Origin: an uncultured Ruminococcus sp.
GTDB taxonomy: Bacteria > Bacillota > Clostridia > Oscillospirales > Ruminococcaceae
Assembly: GCA_900553335.1 (NCBI GenBank)
Contig: USCU01000035.1
Span: forward strand, 1-8,948
Reading direction: 5' to 3'
Length of the DNA: 8,948 nt
The translations under genes and the position numbers were made by a program. The notes beneath the pieces are model-generated. The model worked only from the letters and a program-made list of their open reading frames with translations, was not told where the DNA came from and did no database searches. Positions 1-7,542 of this stretch are shown in pieces; positions within the stretch are counted from its first letter, which is position 1, and every line of letters starts with the position of its first letter.

Positions 1-1
1 C

Positions 2-346
2 GCTAATACCGGCGACGGAGAGATGACGGGCGTTAAGCTTTTGGAAATTATGGCAAAAACCAAGAAAAAACTGTCAGAGCTTGCCTCAGTTATGGAAACA
101 TATCCGCAGGTGCTTGAGAATGTAACTATAAAAAGTGAGTATAAGGGCAACTGGCAGACTGACAAGGGTGTTGCCGAGTTTATAGAAATGTACAAAGAAA
201 AGCTTGGCGATGACGGAAGAATCTTGGTTAGAGAATCAGGAACAGAGCCATTGGTCAGAGTAATGCTTGAGGGAAAACATTTAGGCAAAATTACCGAGTA
301 TGCAAAAACCATTGCTGAGGCAATCGGTAAAAGCTTTGGAGAATAA
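2..346 (+). CDS. glmM: Phosphoglucosamine mutase GlmM, C-terminal part (5' end outside window)
   Basis: GlmM interconverts glucosamine-6-phosphate and glucosamine-1-phosphate in the cytoplasm, the step that feeds UDP-N-acetylglucosamine for peptidoglycan. The frame is open from the first bases of the window and reads ANTGDGEMTGVKLLEIMAKT, so the ATG at 23 is an internal Met and not the start. The 114 visible residues cover the end of domain 3 and domain 4. The stretch LSELASVMETYPQVLENV is characteristic of GlmM, and RESGTEPLVRVMLEG is the phosphate-binding loop of the alpha-D-phosphohexomutase C-terminal domain. Family proteins are about 450 residues, so roughly three quarters of the protein, including the catalytic serine loop, lies upstream. 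The stop is 3 bp before the next gene, whose Shine-Dalgarno (GGAG near 338) sits inside the last glmM codons. Assignment is firm; other phosphohexomutases are less likely because of the YPQVLxNV segment. Confidence 0.93.
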   Translation, partial: ANTGDGEMTGVKLLEIMAKTKKKLSELASVMETYPQVLENVTIKSEYKGNWQTDKGVAEFIEMYKEKLGDDGRILVRESGTEPLVRVMLEGKHLGKITEYAKTIAEAIGKSFGE

Positions 347-349
347 CAT

Positions 350-1048
350 ATGAAAATAACTGTTATAAACGGACAAAATCACAAAGGCAGCACATACAAT
401 CTGGGCAAAATGCTTGTGGAGAAATTTAAGGGAGCAGATGTAAAAGAATTTTTTCTTCCAAAAGATTTTTCGGACTTTTGTATAGGATGTGCAACGTGCT
501 TTATGAAAGATGAAACAAAGTGTCCGCATTATAACAAATTAAAGCCGATAACAGACGCTATTGATGAAGCTGATTTGCTTATATTTACAAGTCCTGTGTA
601 TGTTTATCATGCGACAGGACAGATGAAAGCATTTCTCGATCATTACGGCTGGCGTTGGATGGTTCATCGCCCTGAAGAAAAAATGTTTAAAAAGCAGGCT
701 GTTGTCATTGCAACGGCAGCAGGAGCCGGAATGAAGTCAACTATAAAAGACATTAAGCACAGTATGTTTTTTTGGGGAGTTGCTAAAACTCATAAGCTTG
801 GTGTGGCAGTAAGGGCAATTTCATTTGATGAAATCCCAAAGAAGCGTTTGGAGAACATTGATAAGAAGCTTCACAGGCTTGCACAAAAAATCAGGAAAAC
901 GCAGGGAAAAGCAAAGCCCAAAATTACAACAAGAGCTGTTTTTTCTGCTATGGCAATGATGAATAAAAAGGGCGGTTTAAACCCTGCTGACGCTGAATAT
1001 TGGAATAATAAAGGTTATACAAACGGAGTAAGACCTTGGAAGGATTAA
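350..1048 (+). CDS. Flavodoxin-fold NAD(P)H-dependent oxidoreductase with possible Fe-S cysteine motif
   Basis: A 232-residue cytoplasmic flavoprotein of the NADPH-dependent FMN reductase/flavodoxin superfamily. The first beta strand is followed by the FMN phosphate-binding loop NGQNHKGSTYNLG (residues 7-19), and a second flavin-contacting segment SPVYVYHATGQMKAFLD lies at 81-97. Between them are four cysteines, C44, C47, C50 and C58, spaced CX2CX2CX7C. That fits the compact CX2CX2CX4-7C pattern known to bind a [4Fe-4S] cluster in iron-sulfur flavoproteins (Isf). Cluster binding here is an inference; many clostridial flavodoxin-like proteins carry similar cysteines. Residues 122-128 (TAAGAGM) probably form a later loop of the flavin site. 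The C-terminal ~60 residues are basic. Start ATG has GGAG about 8 bp upstream and lies 3 bp after glmM; the next gene starts 4 bp after its stop, so it is probably co-transcribed with both. Substrate and physiological electron partner are unknown. Confidence 0.85.
   Translation: MKITVINGQNHKGSTYNLGKMLVEKFKGADVKEFFLPKDFSDFCIGCATCFMKDETKCPHYNKLKPITDAIDEADLLIFTSPVYVYHATGQMKAFLDHYGWRWMVHRPEEKMFKKQAVVIATAAGAGMKSTIKDIKHSMFFWGVAKTHKLGVAVRAISFDEIPKKRLENIDKKLHRLAQKIRKTQGKAKPKITTRAVFSAMAMMNKKGGLNPADAEYWNNKGYTNGVRPWKD
1038..1044 (+). promoter_or_regulatory. Shine-Dalgarno that decides the methyltransferase start
   Basis: GGAAGGA lies inside the last codons of the upstream flavoprotein gene, 8 bp before the ATG at 1053. 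A nearer ATG at 1049 opens a frame that stops after five codons, so 1053 is the start supported by this site. Confidence 0.6.
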
Positions 1049-1052
1049 ATGA

Positions 1053-1928
1053 ATGAGAACAGCTAAAGACTGGAAAGATTACAAGATACTTGACGCTTCA
1101 GACGGAGAGAAGCTTGAAAATTGGGGCGGAATTACGCTTATAAGGCCTGATCCGCAGATAATTTGGAAGTCCGAGAAAACAGACTCAACATGGGAAATGG
1201 CGGACGCTCATTATCACCGTTCAAGCAAAGGCGGAGGAGAATGGGAGTTTAGAAAAAAATTAAAAGAAAGCTGGATGATTTCATATAAAGAGCTTAAGTT
1301 TTTAATTCGTCCGACAGGCTTTAAGCACACGGGGCTTTTCCCCGAGCAGGCAGTAAACTGGGATTTTTTAACAGATAAAATTAAGTCTGCTGAACGAGAG
1401 ATCAAGGTGTTAAATCTATTTGCTTATACAGGCGGCGCAACGCTTGCATGTGCGGCGGCAGGAGCGAGAGTTACTCATGTTGACGCATCTAAAGGAATGG
1501 TTCAATGGGCGAGAGAAAACGCAGCGGCGTCAGATCTTTCCGATAAGCCTATCAGATGGCTGGTTGACGATTGTGAGAAGTTTGTGAGCCGTGAGATTCG
1601 TCGGGGAAACAAATACGATATCATAATAATGGATCCGCCGAGCTACGGAAGAGGTCCGGGCGGCGAAGTTTGGAAGCTTGAGGACTGCGTATACGATCTC
1701 GTAAAGCTTTGTTCTAACGTATTAAGTGATGATCCTGTTTGTTTCCTTCTCAATAGCTATACAACCGGGCTTTCGCCGTCGGTAATGGCATATATTCTTA
1801 ACGTTATTCTAAAATCAAGGTTTGGCGGAGAGGTATCTGCCGATGAAATAGGACTTTTGGTAGAAAGCACAGGCTGTTCACTTCCGTGTGGTTCAACGGC
1901 TATTTGGCAAAGAAATAAACAGCAGTAA
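1053..1928 (+). CDS. Class I SAM-dependent methyltransferase, RlmI-like (COG1092 type), no PUA domain
   Basis: A 291-residue Rossmann-fold methyltransferase related to the rRNA methyltransferase RlmI/YccW family. Residues 119-129 (VLNLFAYTGGA) are the SAM-binding motif I, D144 in HVDAS is the acidic residue expected to hold the SAM ribose, and DPPSYG at 194-199 is motif IV. An N-terminal piece with RPDPQIIW (31-38) precedes the catalytic domain. The PUA RNA-binding domain of E. coli RlmI is absent, which fits the shorter length. At the motif VI position, where RlmI as I remember it has S-C-S-G, this protein reads NSYTTGL (234-240), so the cysteine used for C5 methylation seems to be missing. 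RNA is the most likely substrate by family, but base and site cannot be named. The start at 1053 has GGAAGGA upstream. It is followed by a 28 bp gap before ecfA1. Confidence 0.82.
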   Translation: MRTAKDWKDYKILDASDGEKLENWGGITLIRPDPQIIWKSEKTDSTWEMADAHYHRSSKGGGEWEFRKKLKESWMISYKELKFLIRPTGFKHTGLFPEQAVNWDFLTDKIKSAEREIKVLNLFAYTGGATLACAAAGARVTHVDASKGMVQWARENAAASDLSDKPIRWLVDDCEKFVSREIRRGNKYDIIIMDPPSYGRGPGGEVWKLEDCVYDLVKLCSNVLSDDPVCFLLNSYTTGLSPSVMAYILNVILKSRFGGEVSADEIGLLVESTGCSLPCGSTAIWQRNKQQ

Positions 1929-1956
1929 TATACCAATTATTTTTTAAGGATGAAAA

Positions 1957-2808
1957 ATGGAAAAATTTATAGAAGCTAAAAATATAACATTCTCGTATAT
2001 AAATGAAATGGAAGATCCTCCGATAAAAACGACTGTGTTTGAAAATCTTTCTCTTGAAATAAAAAAGGGAGAATTCATAGCAATACTCGGACATAACGGA
2101 TCGGGAAAATCAACTCTTGCAAAATGCTTTAACGCAATAAATATCCCTGAAGAGGGTGATGTTTTTGTAAACGGAATGAGTATTAAGGATCAAAGCAAGA
2201 TTTTGGATATTCGTCAGTCTGTCGGAATGGTTTTTCAAAATCCCGATAATCAGATCGTCGCTACCGTTGTTGAGGAGGACGTTGCTTTTGCTTTAGAGAA
2301 TATGGGAGTTCCGTCGGAGGAGATAAGAAGGCGTGTAGACGAATCTTTGAAAACTGTTGGAATGTATGAATACAGAGAACACGCTCCTCATAAGCTGTCG
2401 GGAGGTCAGAAGCAGAGAGTTGCTATTGCGGGAATTCTGGCGATGCAGCCTGACTGTATACTTTTAGACGAGCCGACCGCAATGCTTGATCCAAAGGGAA
2501 GACGAGAGGTTTTAAAAACTGTAAAAGAGCTTAATAAGAACAAGGGCGTCACGATTGTTTTGATAACACATTATATGGACGAAGCTGCACAGGCGGACAG
2601 AGTTGTTGTTATGGATCGTGGGAAAATAGTTATGGACGATAAACCCAAAAAGATTTTTTCAAAAGTCAATGAAATAAAATCGCTGGGACTTGACGTTCCT
2701 CAGGTTACAGAGCTTGTTTATGGTCTTAATCTGGATGGGTTTGACCTTGACCGTGAAATTATCACAGAGGATGAATGTGTAGAAGCTTTATACGAAATTT
2801 TAAAATAG
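1957..2808 (+). CDS. ecfA1: ECF transporter energy-coupling ATPase EcfA1
   Basis: The first of two ATPase subunits of the energy-coupling factor complex, which powers uptake of vitamins or metal ions with separate substrate-binding S components. At 283 residues it is a complete ABC ATPase: Walker [10 protein letters not shown] (45-53), Q-loop Q94 in VFQNPDNQ, signature LSGGQ (147-151), Walker B with catalytic E172 (CILLDEP), D-loop MLDP (176-179) and switch H205. The C-terminal extension with [12 protein letters not shown] (242-253) is the EcfA dimer region and matches the same place in the next gene. The D-loop reads AMLDP rather than AGLDP, which is usual for EcfA1 and supports the 1/2 assignment. 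The start has an AAGGA about 7 bp upstream. It works with EcfA2 and EcfT encoded just downstream. No S-component gene is visible, as expected for a shared group II module. Confidence 0.95.
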   Translation: MEKFIEAKNITFSYINEMEDPPIKTTVFENLSLEIKKGEFIAILGHNGSGKSTLAKCFNAINIPEEGDVFVNGMSIKDQSKILDIRQSVGMVFQNPDNQIVATVVEEDVAFALENMGVPSEEIRRRVDESLKTVGMYEYREHAPHKLSGGQKQRVAIAGILAMQPDCILLDEPTAMLDPKGRREVLKTVKELNKNKGVTIVLITHYMDEAAQADRVVVMDRGKIVMDDKPKKIFSKVNEIKSLGLDVPQVTELVYGLNLDGFDLDREIITEDECVEALYEILK

Positions 2809-2830
2809 GGTAAACAAGGAAGAAATATTA

Positions 2831-3691
2831 ATGGCAATAATTGAAACACAGAATTTAACATATGTGTATGGCGAGGGAACTCCGTTTAAAAAAGTCGCCG
2901 TAGATAATGTGAATTTAAAGATAGCAGAGGGCGAGCTTGTCGGTGTGATAGGTCATACGGGATCAGGTAAGTCAACGCTTATCCAGCATTTTAATGCACT
3001 TTTAAAGCCTACTGACGGAAAGATTTTCATAGACGGAGAGCAGATAAACTGGGACGACAAAAAAAGCCTTAGAGTGATTCGTTTTAAGGTAGGGCTTGTT
3101 TTTCAATACCCTGAGTATCAGCTTTTTGAGGATACTGTTTACAAGGATATTTCGTTCGGTCCTAAGAATATGGGACTGTCGGAAGAAGAGATAGACAGGC
3201 GGGTAAGGGATACTGCAAGACTTGTCGGCATTGATGAAAATATGCTCATGAAATCTCCTTTTGATTTGTCCGGAGGACAAAAAAGGCGTGTTGCTATCGC
3301 AGGGGTTATGGCAATGGAGCCAAAGGTACTTATACTGGATGAGCCTACCGCAGGACTTGATCCAAAGGGAAGGGAAACCATTCTTTCTATGATACGGGAG
3401 TATCACAAGGAAAAGAAAAATACAGTAATGCTTGTTTCTCATTCTATGGAGGACGTTGCAAAAAACGCCACAAAGATTTTAGTTATGAATAAAGGAAGGC
3501 TCTTTTGCTATGACGATACGAAATCCGTATTTGCAAGAGCAAAGGAGCTTAAAGCTATGGGCTTGTCAGTTCCTCAGATCACAAATGTTTTTAATAAGCT
3601 TAAAGAAAGAGGAATTAAGATAAGCGATGATGTATATACGGTTGAATATGCCGAAAAGCTGGTAAAAAGGCTTATGGAGATGAAAAAATGA
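2831..3691 (+). CDS. ecfA2: ECF transporter energy-coupling ATPase EcfA2
   Basis: The second ATPase of the ECF module, 286 residues, paralogous to the preceding gene. It has Walker [10 protein letters not shown] (41-49), Q-loop Q92 in [14 protein letters not shown], signature LSGGQ (146-150), Walker B with catalytic E171 ([13 protein letters not shown]) and switch H204. The Q-loop tail [15 protein letters not shown] is typical of EcfA2. The C-terminal dimer segment [10 protein letters not shown] lines up in register with EcfA1. The two ATPases form a heterodimer that binds the coupling helices of EcfT at the cytoplasmic face. The gene begins 22 bp after ecfA1 with AAGGAAG upstream, and its TGA overlaps the ruvB start as ATGA, so translation of ruvB is probably coupled to it. 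All catalytic residues are intact. Confidence 0.95.
   Translation: MAIIETQNLTYVYGEGTPFKKVAVDNVNLKIAEGELVGVIGHTGSGKSTLIQHFNALLKPTDGKIFIDGEQINWDDKKSLRVIRFKVGLVFQYPEYQLFEDTVYKDISFGPKNMGLSEEEIDRRVRDTARLVGIDENMLMKSPFDLSGGQKRRVAIAGVMAMEPKVLILDEPTAGLDPKGRETILSMIREYHKEKKNTVMLVSHSMEDVAKNATKILVMNKGRLFCYDDTKSVFARAKELKAMGLSVPQITNVFNKLKERGIKISDDVYTVEYAEKLVKRLMEMKK
3676..3680 (+). promoter_or_regulatory. Shine-Dalgarno for ruvB inside ecfA2
   Basis: GGAGA lies in the last codons of ecfA2, 7 bp before the ruvB ATG at 3688. With the ATGA stop/start overlap it supports the ruvB start and suggests translational coupling between the transporter ATPase and the DNA helicase. Confidence 0.6.
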
Positions 3692-4728
3692 TAGAAAAAT
3701 CTGAATACGATTTTGAAAACAGAATTGTTGCTCCCGAAGCGACAATAGAAGAACAAACTGATGATATTGATTATTCTTTAAGACCGAAAACCTTAAATGA
3801 TTATATAGGACAGGAAAAGGTAAAGGAGAATCTTTCGGTTTTTATTGAAGCTGCCAAAAGGCGTGGAGATGCGCTTGATCACGTTTTGCTTTATGGACCT
3901 CCGGGACTTGGAAAAACAACTCTTTCGGGAATAATCGCCCATGAAATGGGAGTGAATTTCAGAGTTACAAGCGGTCCTGCGATTGAAAAGCCGGGAGATC
4001 TGGCGGCTCTTTTGACAAATTTACAGGAAGGCGATGTACTCTTTATTGATGAGATTCATCGCTTGTCACGATCAATAGAGGAGATTTTATATCCGGCTCT
4101 TGAGGATTTTGCACTTGATATTATAATCGGAAAAGGACCGAGCGCAAGAAGCATACGGCTTGATTTGAATAAATTTACACTTGTCGGCGCGACCACAAGA
4201 GCAGGTCAGCTTACTTCTCCGCTAAGGGATAGATTCGGTGTTATTCAGCGGCTGGAGCTTTATACAAAGGAGGAGCTTTGTGATATTATAATGCGTTCTG
4301 CATCAATTTTAGGTGTGGCGTGTGATAAGGACGGCGCTTTGGAGCTTGCAAAAAGAAGCAGGGGAACGCCCCGAATTGCAAACCGATTTCTGCGCCGTGT
4401 AAGGGATTTTGCCGATGTAATGGGAAACGGACGTGTCACAAAGGATATCGTAGCGATTGCTCTTGACCGAATGGAAGTAGATAATCTTGGACTTGACGCT
4501 CTTGATAAGCGGCTTTTGACGATGCTTATAAAGGGTTATAACGGAGGGCCCGTCGGACTTGAAACACTGGCAAGCGCAATAGGCGAGGAAGCGGTAACAC
4601 TCGAAGACGTATGCGAACCTTATCTTATGCAGCTGGGATTTATTTCAAGAACTCCGAGGGGAAGAGTCGCAACAGATCTTGCTTACAAGCATTTGGGATT
4701 ATTTAAAGAGGGACAGACTATGATTTAA
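3688..4728 (+). CDS. ruvB: Holliday junction branch migration ATPase RuvB
   Basis: RuvB is the hexameric AAA+ motor that, with RuvA, drives branch migration of Holliday junctions during recombinational repair. The 346-residue protein is full length. The N-terminal segment [19 protein letters not shown] (31-49) is the usual entry to the RuvB AAA+ domain. Walker A is GPPGLGKTT (70-78), Walker B LFIDEIH (118-124), sensor 1 region GATTRAG (167-173), and the following LRDRFG (179-184) should carry the arginine finger. The C-terminal winged-helix domain has [16 protein letters not shown] and the closing [13 protein letters not shown] small departure is GQLTSP, where a hydrophobic residue or Ser is more common after GATTRAG. 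It overlaps ecfA2 by 4 bp and is separated from ecfT by 47 bp. Neither ruvA nor ruvC is in the window; ruvB usually sits with ruvA, so this location is unusual. Confidence 0.97.
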   Translation: MIEKSEYDFENRIVAPEATIEEQTDDIDYSLRPKTLNDYIGQEKVKENLSVFIEAAKRRGDALDHVLLYGPPGLGKTTLSGIIAHEMGVNFRVTSGPAIEKPGDLAALLTNLQEGDVLFIDEIHRLSRSIEEILYPALEDFALDIIIGKGPSARSIRLDLNKFTLVGATTRAGQLTSPLRDRFGVIQRLELYTKEELCDIIMRSASILGVACDKDGALELAKRSRGTPRIANRFLRRVRDFADVMGNGRVTKDIVAIALDRMEVDNLGLDALDKRLLTMLIKGYNGGPVGLETLASAIGEEAVTLEDVCEPYLMQLGFISRTPRGRVATDLAYKHLGLFKEGQTMI

Positions 4729-4775
4729 GGTGTGGCTGTCACCAAAAGTAAAAAGAGTATGAAAGGCAAAAATGT

Positions 4776-5585
4776 ATGATAAAAGATATAACGATAGGAC
4801 AGTTTTTTCCGGGGAAGAGCATTGTTCATAGGCTTGACTCGAGAATAAAGCTTCTTTTGACAGTAATGTTTATTATAATGCTGTTTATGGCAGATACTTT
4901 TTTAGGGCTTTTAATAGGCGTTTTGTTTATCGGAACAGCATATATCGTTTCGTCAATACCGTTAAAGATGATTTTAAAAAGTGTAAAGCCTATTGTTCCG
5001 CTTATAGTTTTAACGGCAGTTTTAAATTTGTTTTTTATCTCCACGGGAGATGTTTTGGTGCATTGGTGGATATTTAAAATTACTACCGGAAGTCTTAAGA
5101 CTGCTGTATTTATGATAATAAGAATAATAGCGCTTATAGTCGGAACATCTCTTTTAACCTATACAACGTCACCTATAGCTTTGACGGACGCTATTGAGAG
5201 AATACTTTCTCCGCTGAAAAAAATAAAGCTTCCTGTTCATGAAGTAGCTATGATGATGACGATTGCTTTAAGATTTATTCCTACTCTTGTTGAGGAAACT
5301 GATAAAATCACAATGGCTCAAAAAGCGAGGGGGGCGGACATGGAGTCAGGCTCGCTTTTAAAAAGAGCTAAAGCGCTTATTCCTATATTGATTCCTCTTT
5401 TCGTTTCTGCTTTCAGAAGAGCAGAGGAGCTTGCAATGGCAATGGAATGCCGCTGTTATCACGGCGGAGAGGGAAGAACAAGACTTAAGCAGCTCCATTT
5501 CGCCATGAGGGATTTGTATGCGGTTATAATATCAGCGATTCCTATAGTTCTTATAATTATTGTTGACAGGGTGAATATTTTTTGA
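4776..5585 (+). CDS. ecfT: ECF transporter transmembrane coupling subunit EcfT
   Basis: The membrane subunit that links EcfA1-EcfA2 to an S component. It is 269 residues, a normal length. Hydrophobic segments lie at about 26-38, 41-61, 70-90, 107-129 and 246-264, with the shorter amphipathic coupling region between. The N-terminal FFPGKSIVHRLDSRIKLL is the family's opening motif. The first coupling helix has the ARG triplet in AQKARGAD (184-186). The second reads AMECRCYHGG, with CRC at 225-227 in place of the more common ARG/ARC-type triplet; the arginine that contacts the ATPase is kept. The Shine-Dalgarno GAAAGG is 9 bp before the ATG at 4776. An ATG at 4772 is in another frame and soon stops. 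The gene completes the ECF core interrupted by ruvB, and its TGA overlaps the truA ATG. Confidence 0.94.
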   Translation: MIKDITIGQFFPGKSIVHRLDSRIKLLLTVMFIIMLFMADTFLGLLIGVLFIGTAYIVSSIPLKMILKSVKPIVPLIVLTAVLNLFFISTGDVLVHWWIFKITTGSLKTAVFMIIRIIALIVGTSLLTYTTSPIALTDAIERILSPLKKIKLPVHEVAMMMTIALRFIPTLVEETDKITMAQKARGADMESGSLLKRAKALIPILIPLFVSAFRRAEELAMAMECRCYHGGEGRTRLKQLHFAMRDLYAVIISAIPIVLIIIVDRVNIF

Positions 5586-6319
5586 TGAGAAATTTTAAGG
5601 TTAAGATGGCATATGACGGATCTTGTTATCATGGTTTTCAGCGCCAGGACAATGCTATTACAGTTCAGGAAAAGGTCGAAGACGCATTATTTACTCTTTT
5701 GGGCGAAAAAATAACTATTGACGGATGTTCAAGAACCGATACGGGAGTTCATGCAAGAGAGTTTTATTTTTCGTTTAAGTCCGAAAGTCCCATAACCTTA
5801 AGAGGAATAGTTTTCGGACTGAATCCAAAGCTTCCGCCTGATATATCTATTCTTTCAGCAGAGGAAGCGCCAATGGATTTTCATGCAAGATTTGACTCAA
5901 AAGGCAAGGAATACGAATACATAGTTCATAACAGCGAGATTAAAAATCCTTTTTATAAAAACACAGCGCTTAAATATTGGGTTCCTATAGACGAAAAAAA
6001 GCTTGATACTGCGGCTAAGGATTTTATCGGCGAGCATGATTTTAAAAGCTTTTGTTCCACAGCCTGTGACAAGCAGATAACTGTTAGAACTATTTATGAT
6101 GCAAGAGTTATAAGAGATGGAGACCTCGTCAAATTTTATATTTCGGGAAACGGATTCCTCTATAATATGGTAAGAATAATGGTAGGAACTCTTCTTTTTA
6201 TAAACGAGGGTAAAATTCCAACAAATGGTATATCTGAAATTATAAAGGCAAAGGATAGAACAAAAGCCGGGAAAACCGTAGCCCCGCAAGGGCTGTATCT
6301 TAACAGGGTTTTTTACTGA
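5585..6319 (+). CDS. truA: tRNA pseudouridine(38-40) synthase TruA
   Basis: TruA converts uridines 38-40 in the anticodon stem-loop of tRNAs to pseudouridine. The 244-residue protein has the opening AYDGSCYHGFQRQ (9-21), the catalytic aspartate D52 in SRTDTGVHA (49-57), HARFDSKGKEYEY (100-112), GEHDFKSFC (149-157) and the C-terminal NGFLYNMVRIMVGTL (189-203), all family hallmarks. The catalytic loop reads RTDTGVHA rather than the more common RTDAGVHA. I start at ATG 5585, which forms a TGATG overlap with the ecfT stop; an in-frame TTG at 5582 would add one residue and cannot be excluded. An AGGGTG about 10 bp upstream is a fair Shine-Dalgarno. An ecfA1-ecfA2-ecfT-truA order is common in Firmicutes, so the pairing with ecfT is expected. 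Confidence 0.96.
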   Translation: MRNFKVKMAYDGSCYHGFQRQDNAITVQEKVEDALFTLLGEKITIDGCSRTDTGVHAREFYFSFKSESPITLRGIVFGLNPKLPPDISILSAEEAPMDFHARFDSKGKEYEYIVHNSEIKNPFYKNTALKYWVPIDEKKLDTAAKDFIGEHDFKSFCSTACDKQITVRTIYDARVIRDGDLVKFYISGNGFLYNMVRIMVGTLLFINEGKIPTNGISEIIKAKDRTKAGKTVAPQGLYLNRVFY

Positions 6320-6341
6320 TAATGAAAAGAAAGGACACAAA

Positions 6342-7526
6342 ATGGCAAAAGCAAAAGCGTTTCAAACTGATATCAGGCGTGAGCGGAAAAAGAAAAAGAT
6401 AAAAAGATTTCTGCGCCGATTTTCTATAGTGCTGCTTGTGCTGGCGGCAGCGTTTGCGATTTATCTCACCAGAAATACATGGATTCCTTGGTTTGATGGG
6501 ATACTTGAAAAGGCTCAGACAATGACTGTCAACGACGGCGAGCTTCAGCAGGGAAATTTTCCTATTTCAACAAGCGATACTGTAAGTAACACTGATCTTG
6601 TAAAATTCGGTGATGAATTTATACTTGCTACAGATACGCATATTCATTTTTATAAATCAAACGGAACTAAAAAAAGCTCTATTCAGCATACCTTTTCCGA
6701 TTACGAAATAAAAACCGGCGATGGAAGGATTTTGGTATACGGAAGAGGCGCAAATAAATTAAGCGTAATGAGCGACAAGGAGGTTTTGTTTGAGCGTGAG
6801 CTGGAAGGCGATATCCATTTTGCACAGATGTCATCAGACAATTCTTTTGCTGTTGTAACGTCCTCAGAGGGATTCCCTTCATATCTGACTGTTTTCGATA
6901 AGGACGGTGAGGTTATATATAAGTTCGCAAATGGCTTAAGAATAAATGCAGTTGACTTTAAATCAAACGGGCTTGGGTGCTTTGTTTCAGCGTTTGAAAT
7001 GAGAAACGGAGATATGGTCACAAATATTTACTCGCTTGATTTTGATTCAAATGATGTTTTGTTTAAAAGTGAAGGTATAAAAAATACTGCTGTAATAAAA
7101 GCGGTTAAGCTTTCCGACGGGGATATTGCGGCTGTATGTGATGACAGGATCATAAGACTTGACAAGAATGGTAAAATAAAAGGTGAAACGGAATATAAAG
7201 GCGATCTTATAGATTTTGATGCTAGCTCAGATATTGTTTCTGTTGCAGTAAAAAGTATCACAGACTTATCAAAATCAACACTTATAATAGTTCGAAGCGA
7301 TAATGATACGTTGGAAATAGAATTTGATGAAAAGATAAAATCTGTTAATTGCGATACGAGAAACACTTATGTGCTTACAAATCAGTCGCTTGATTTATTC
7401 TCTATATCGGGGAAACAGATAGCTACGGCAAATGTAAGCAATGATTATGTTGATTTTGTTTTTATTGACGATGAGGTTTTATTCTTAGGTTATAGGGAAA
7501 TTAATAAGATAGATTACAGCTATTAG
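6342..7526 (+). CDS. DUF5711-like membrane-anchored protein, probable extracytoplasmic beta-propeller
   Basis: A 394-residue protein of unknown function. It begins with a strongly basic cytoplasmic tail (residues 1-26, rich in K and R), followed by one transmembrane helix at about 27-43 with no signal-peptidase-like site, so it is predicted to be a type II anchored protein with the rest outside the membrane. The remainder is short beta strands with repeated turns of the kind FDKDGEVIYKF, RLDKNGKIKGETE and FSISGKQIATA about 40-60 residues apart, each often preceded by a DxxxAVV-type strand. This pattern suggests a WD40/PQQ-like beta-propeller with about six or seven blades. The overall look matches the DUF5711 family of Clostridia; that match is from memory. 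No catalytic residues are evident. Its Shine-Dalgarno AAAGGA is about 8 bp upstream, and it lies 22 bp after truA and just before a CvpA-like gene, which suggests an envelope role. Confidence 0.75.
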   Translation: MAKAKAFQTDIRRERKKKKIKRFLRRFSIVLLVLAAAFAIYLTRNTWIPWFDGILEKAQTMTVNDGELQQGNFPISTSDTVSNTDLVKFGDEFILATDTHIHFYKSNGTKKSSIQHTFSDYEIKTGDGRILVYGRGANKLSVMSDKEVLFERELEGDIHFAQMSSDNSFAVVTSSEGFPSYLTVFDKDGEVIYKFANGLRINAVDFKSNGLGCFVSAFEMRNGDMVTNIYSLDFDSNDVLFKSEGIKNTAVIKAVKLSDGDIAAVCDDRIIRLDKNGKIKGETEYKGDLIDFDASSDIVSVAVKSITDLSKSTLIIVRSDNDTLEIEFDEKIKSVNCDTRNTYVLTNQSLDLFSISGKQIATANVSNDYVDFVFIDDEVLFLGYREINKIDYSY

Positions 7527-7532
7527 TTTGTC

Positions 7533-7538
7533 GGGAGG
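7533..7538 (+). promoter_or_regulatory. Shine-Dalgarno that fixes the CvpA-family start at 7543
   Basis: GGGAGG is the strongest ribosome-binding site in the window, 4 bp before ATG 7543. It lies inside the longer reading frame that could begin at TTG 7528, so the TTG start is unlikely. Confidence 0.75.
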
Positions 7539-7542
7539 AAAA

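Noticed and set aside
3002..3442. 146-codon open frame on the minus strand inside ecfA2.
   Set aside because: It lies wholly opposite conserved ABC ATPase motifs, has no family resemblance and no ribosome-binding site of note; a shadow of the + strand gene.
4012..4040. TTGACA with TGTACT 17 bp later, inside ruvB.
   Set aside because: The -10 is poor (4 of 6) and it lies in the middle of ruvB with no gene start near by; coding sequence explains it.
4729..4775. GGTG...CACC inverted repeat in the ruvB-ecfT gap, possible terminator or regulatory hairpin.
   Set aside because: The stem is only 4 bp with a 7-base loop and no T tract follows.
4759..4779. Six-codon ORF whose TGA overlaps the ecfT ATG as ATGA, a possible leader peptide.
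   Set aside because: It has only a weak ribosome-binding site of its own, and the ecfT Shine-Dalgarno explains the purine-rich sequence; six codons are easily due to chance.
4857..4879. TTGACA followed by TATAAT, a perfect pair of promoter hexamers, inside ecfT.
   Set aside because: The spacer is only 11 bp instead of about 17, and the stretch encodes a transmembrane segment of EcfT, where such A/T-rich words arise by chance.
6280..6315. Hairpin AGCCC-CGCAA-GGGCT followed later by a T run near the truA end, resembling a terminator.
   Set aside because: The T run is about 13 bp away from the stem rather than adjacent, and both parts are codons of the conserved TruA C terminus.
5897..6340. 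147-codon open frame on the minus strand across truA.
   Set aside because: The + strand frame carries conserved TruA motifs throughout; the antisense product is rich in Ser, Phe and Tyr and has no recognisable domain.
7528..7542. TTG 7528 as the start of the CvpA-like gene.
   Set aside because: The five added codons contain the GGGAGG ribosome-binding site for ATG 7543, so the shorter start is much better supported.
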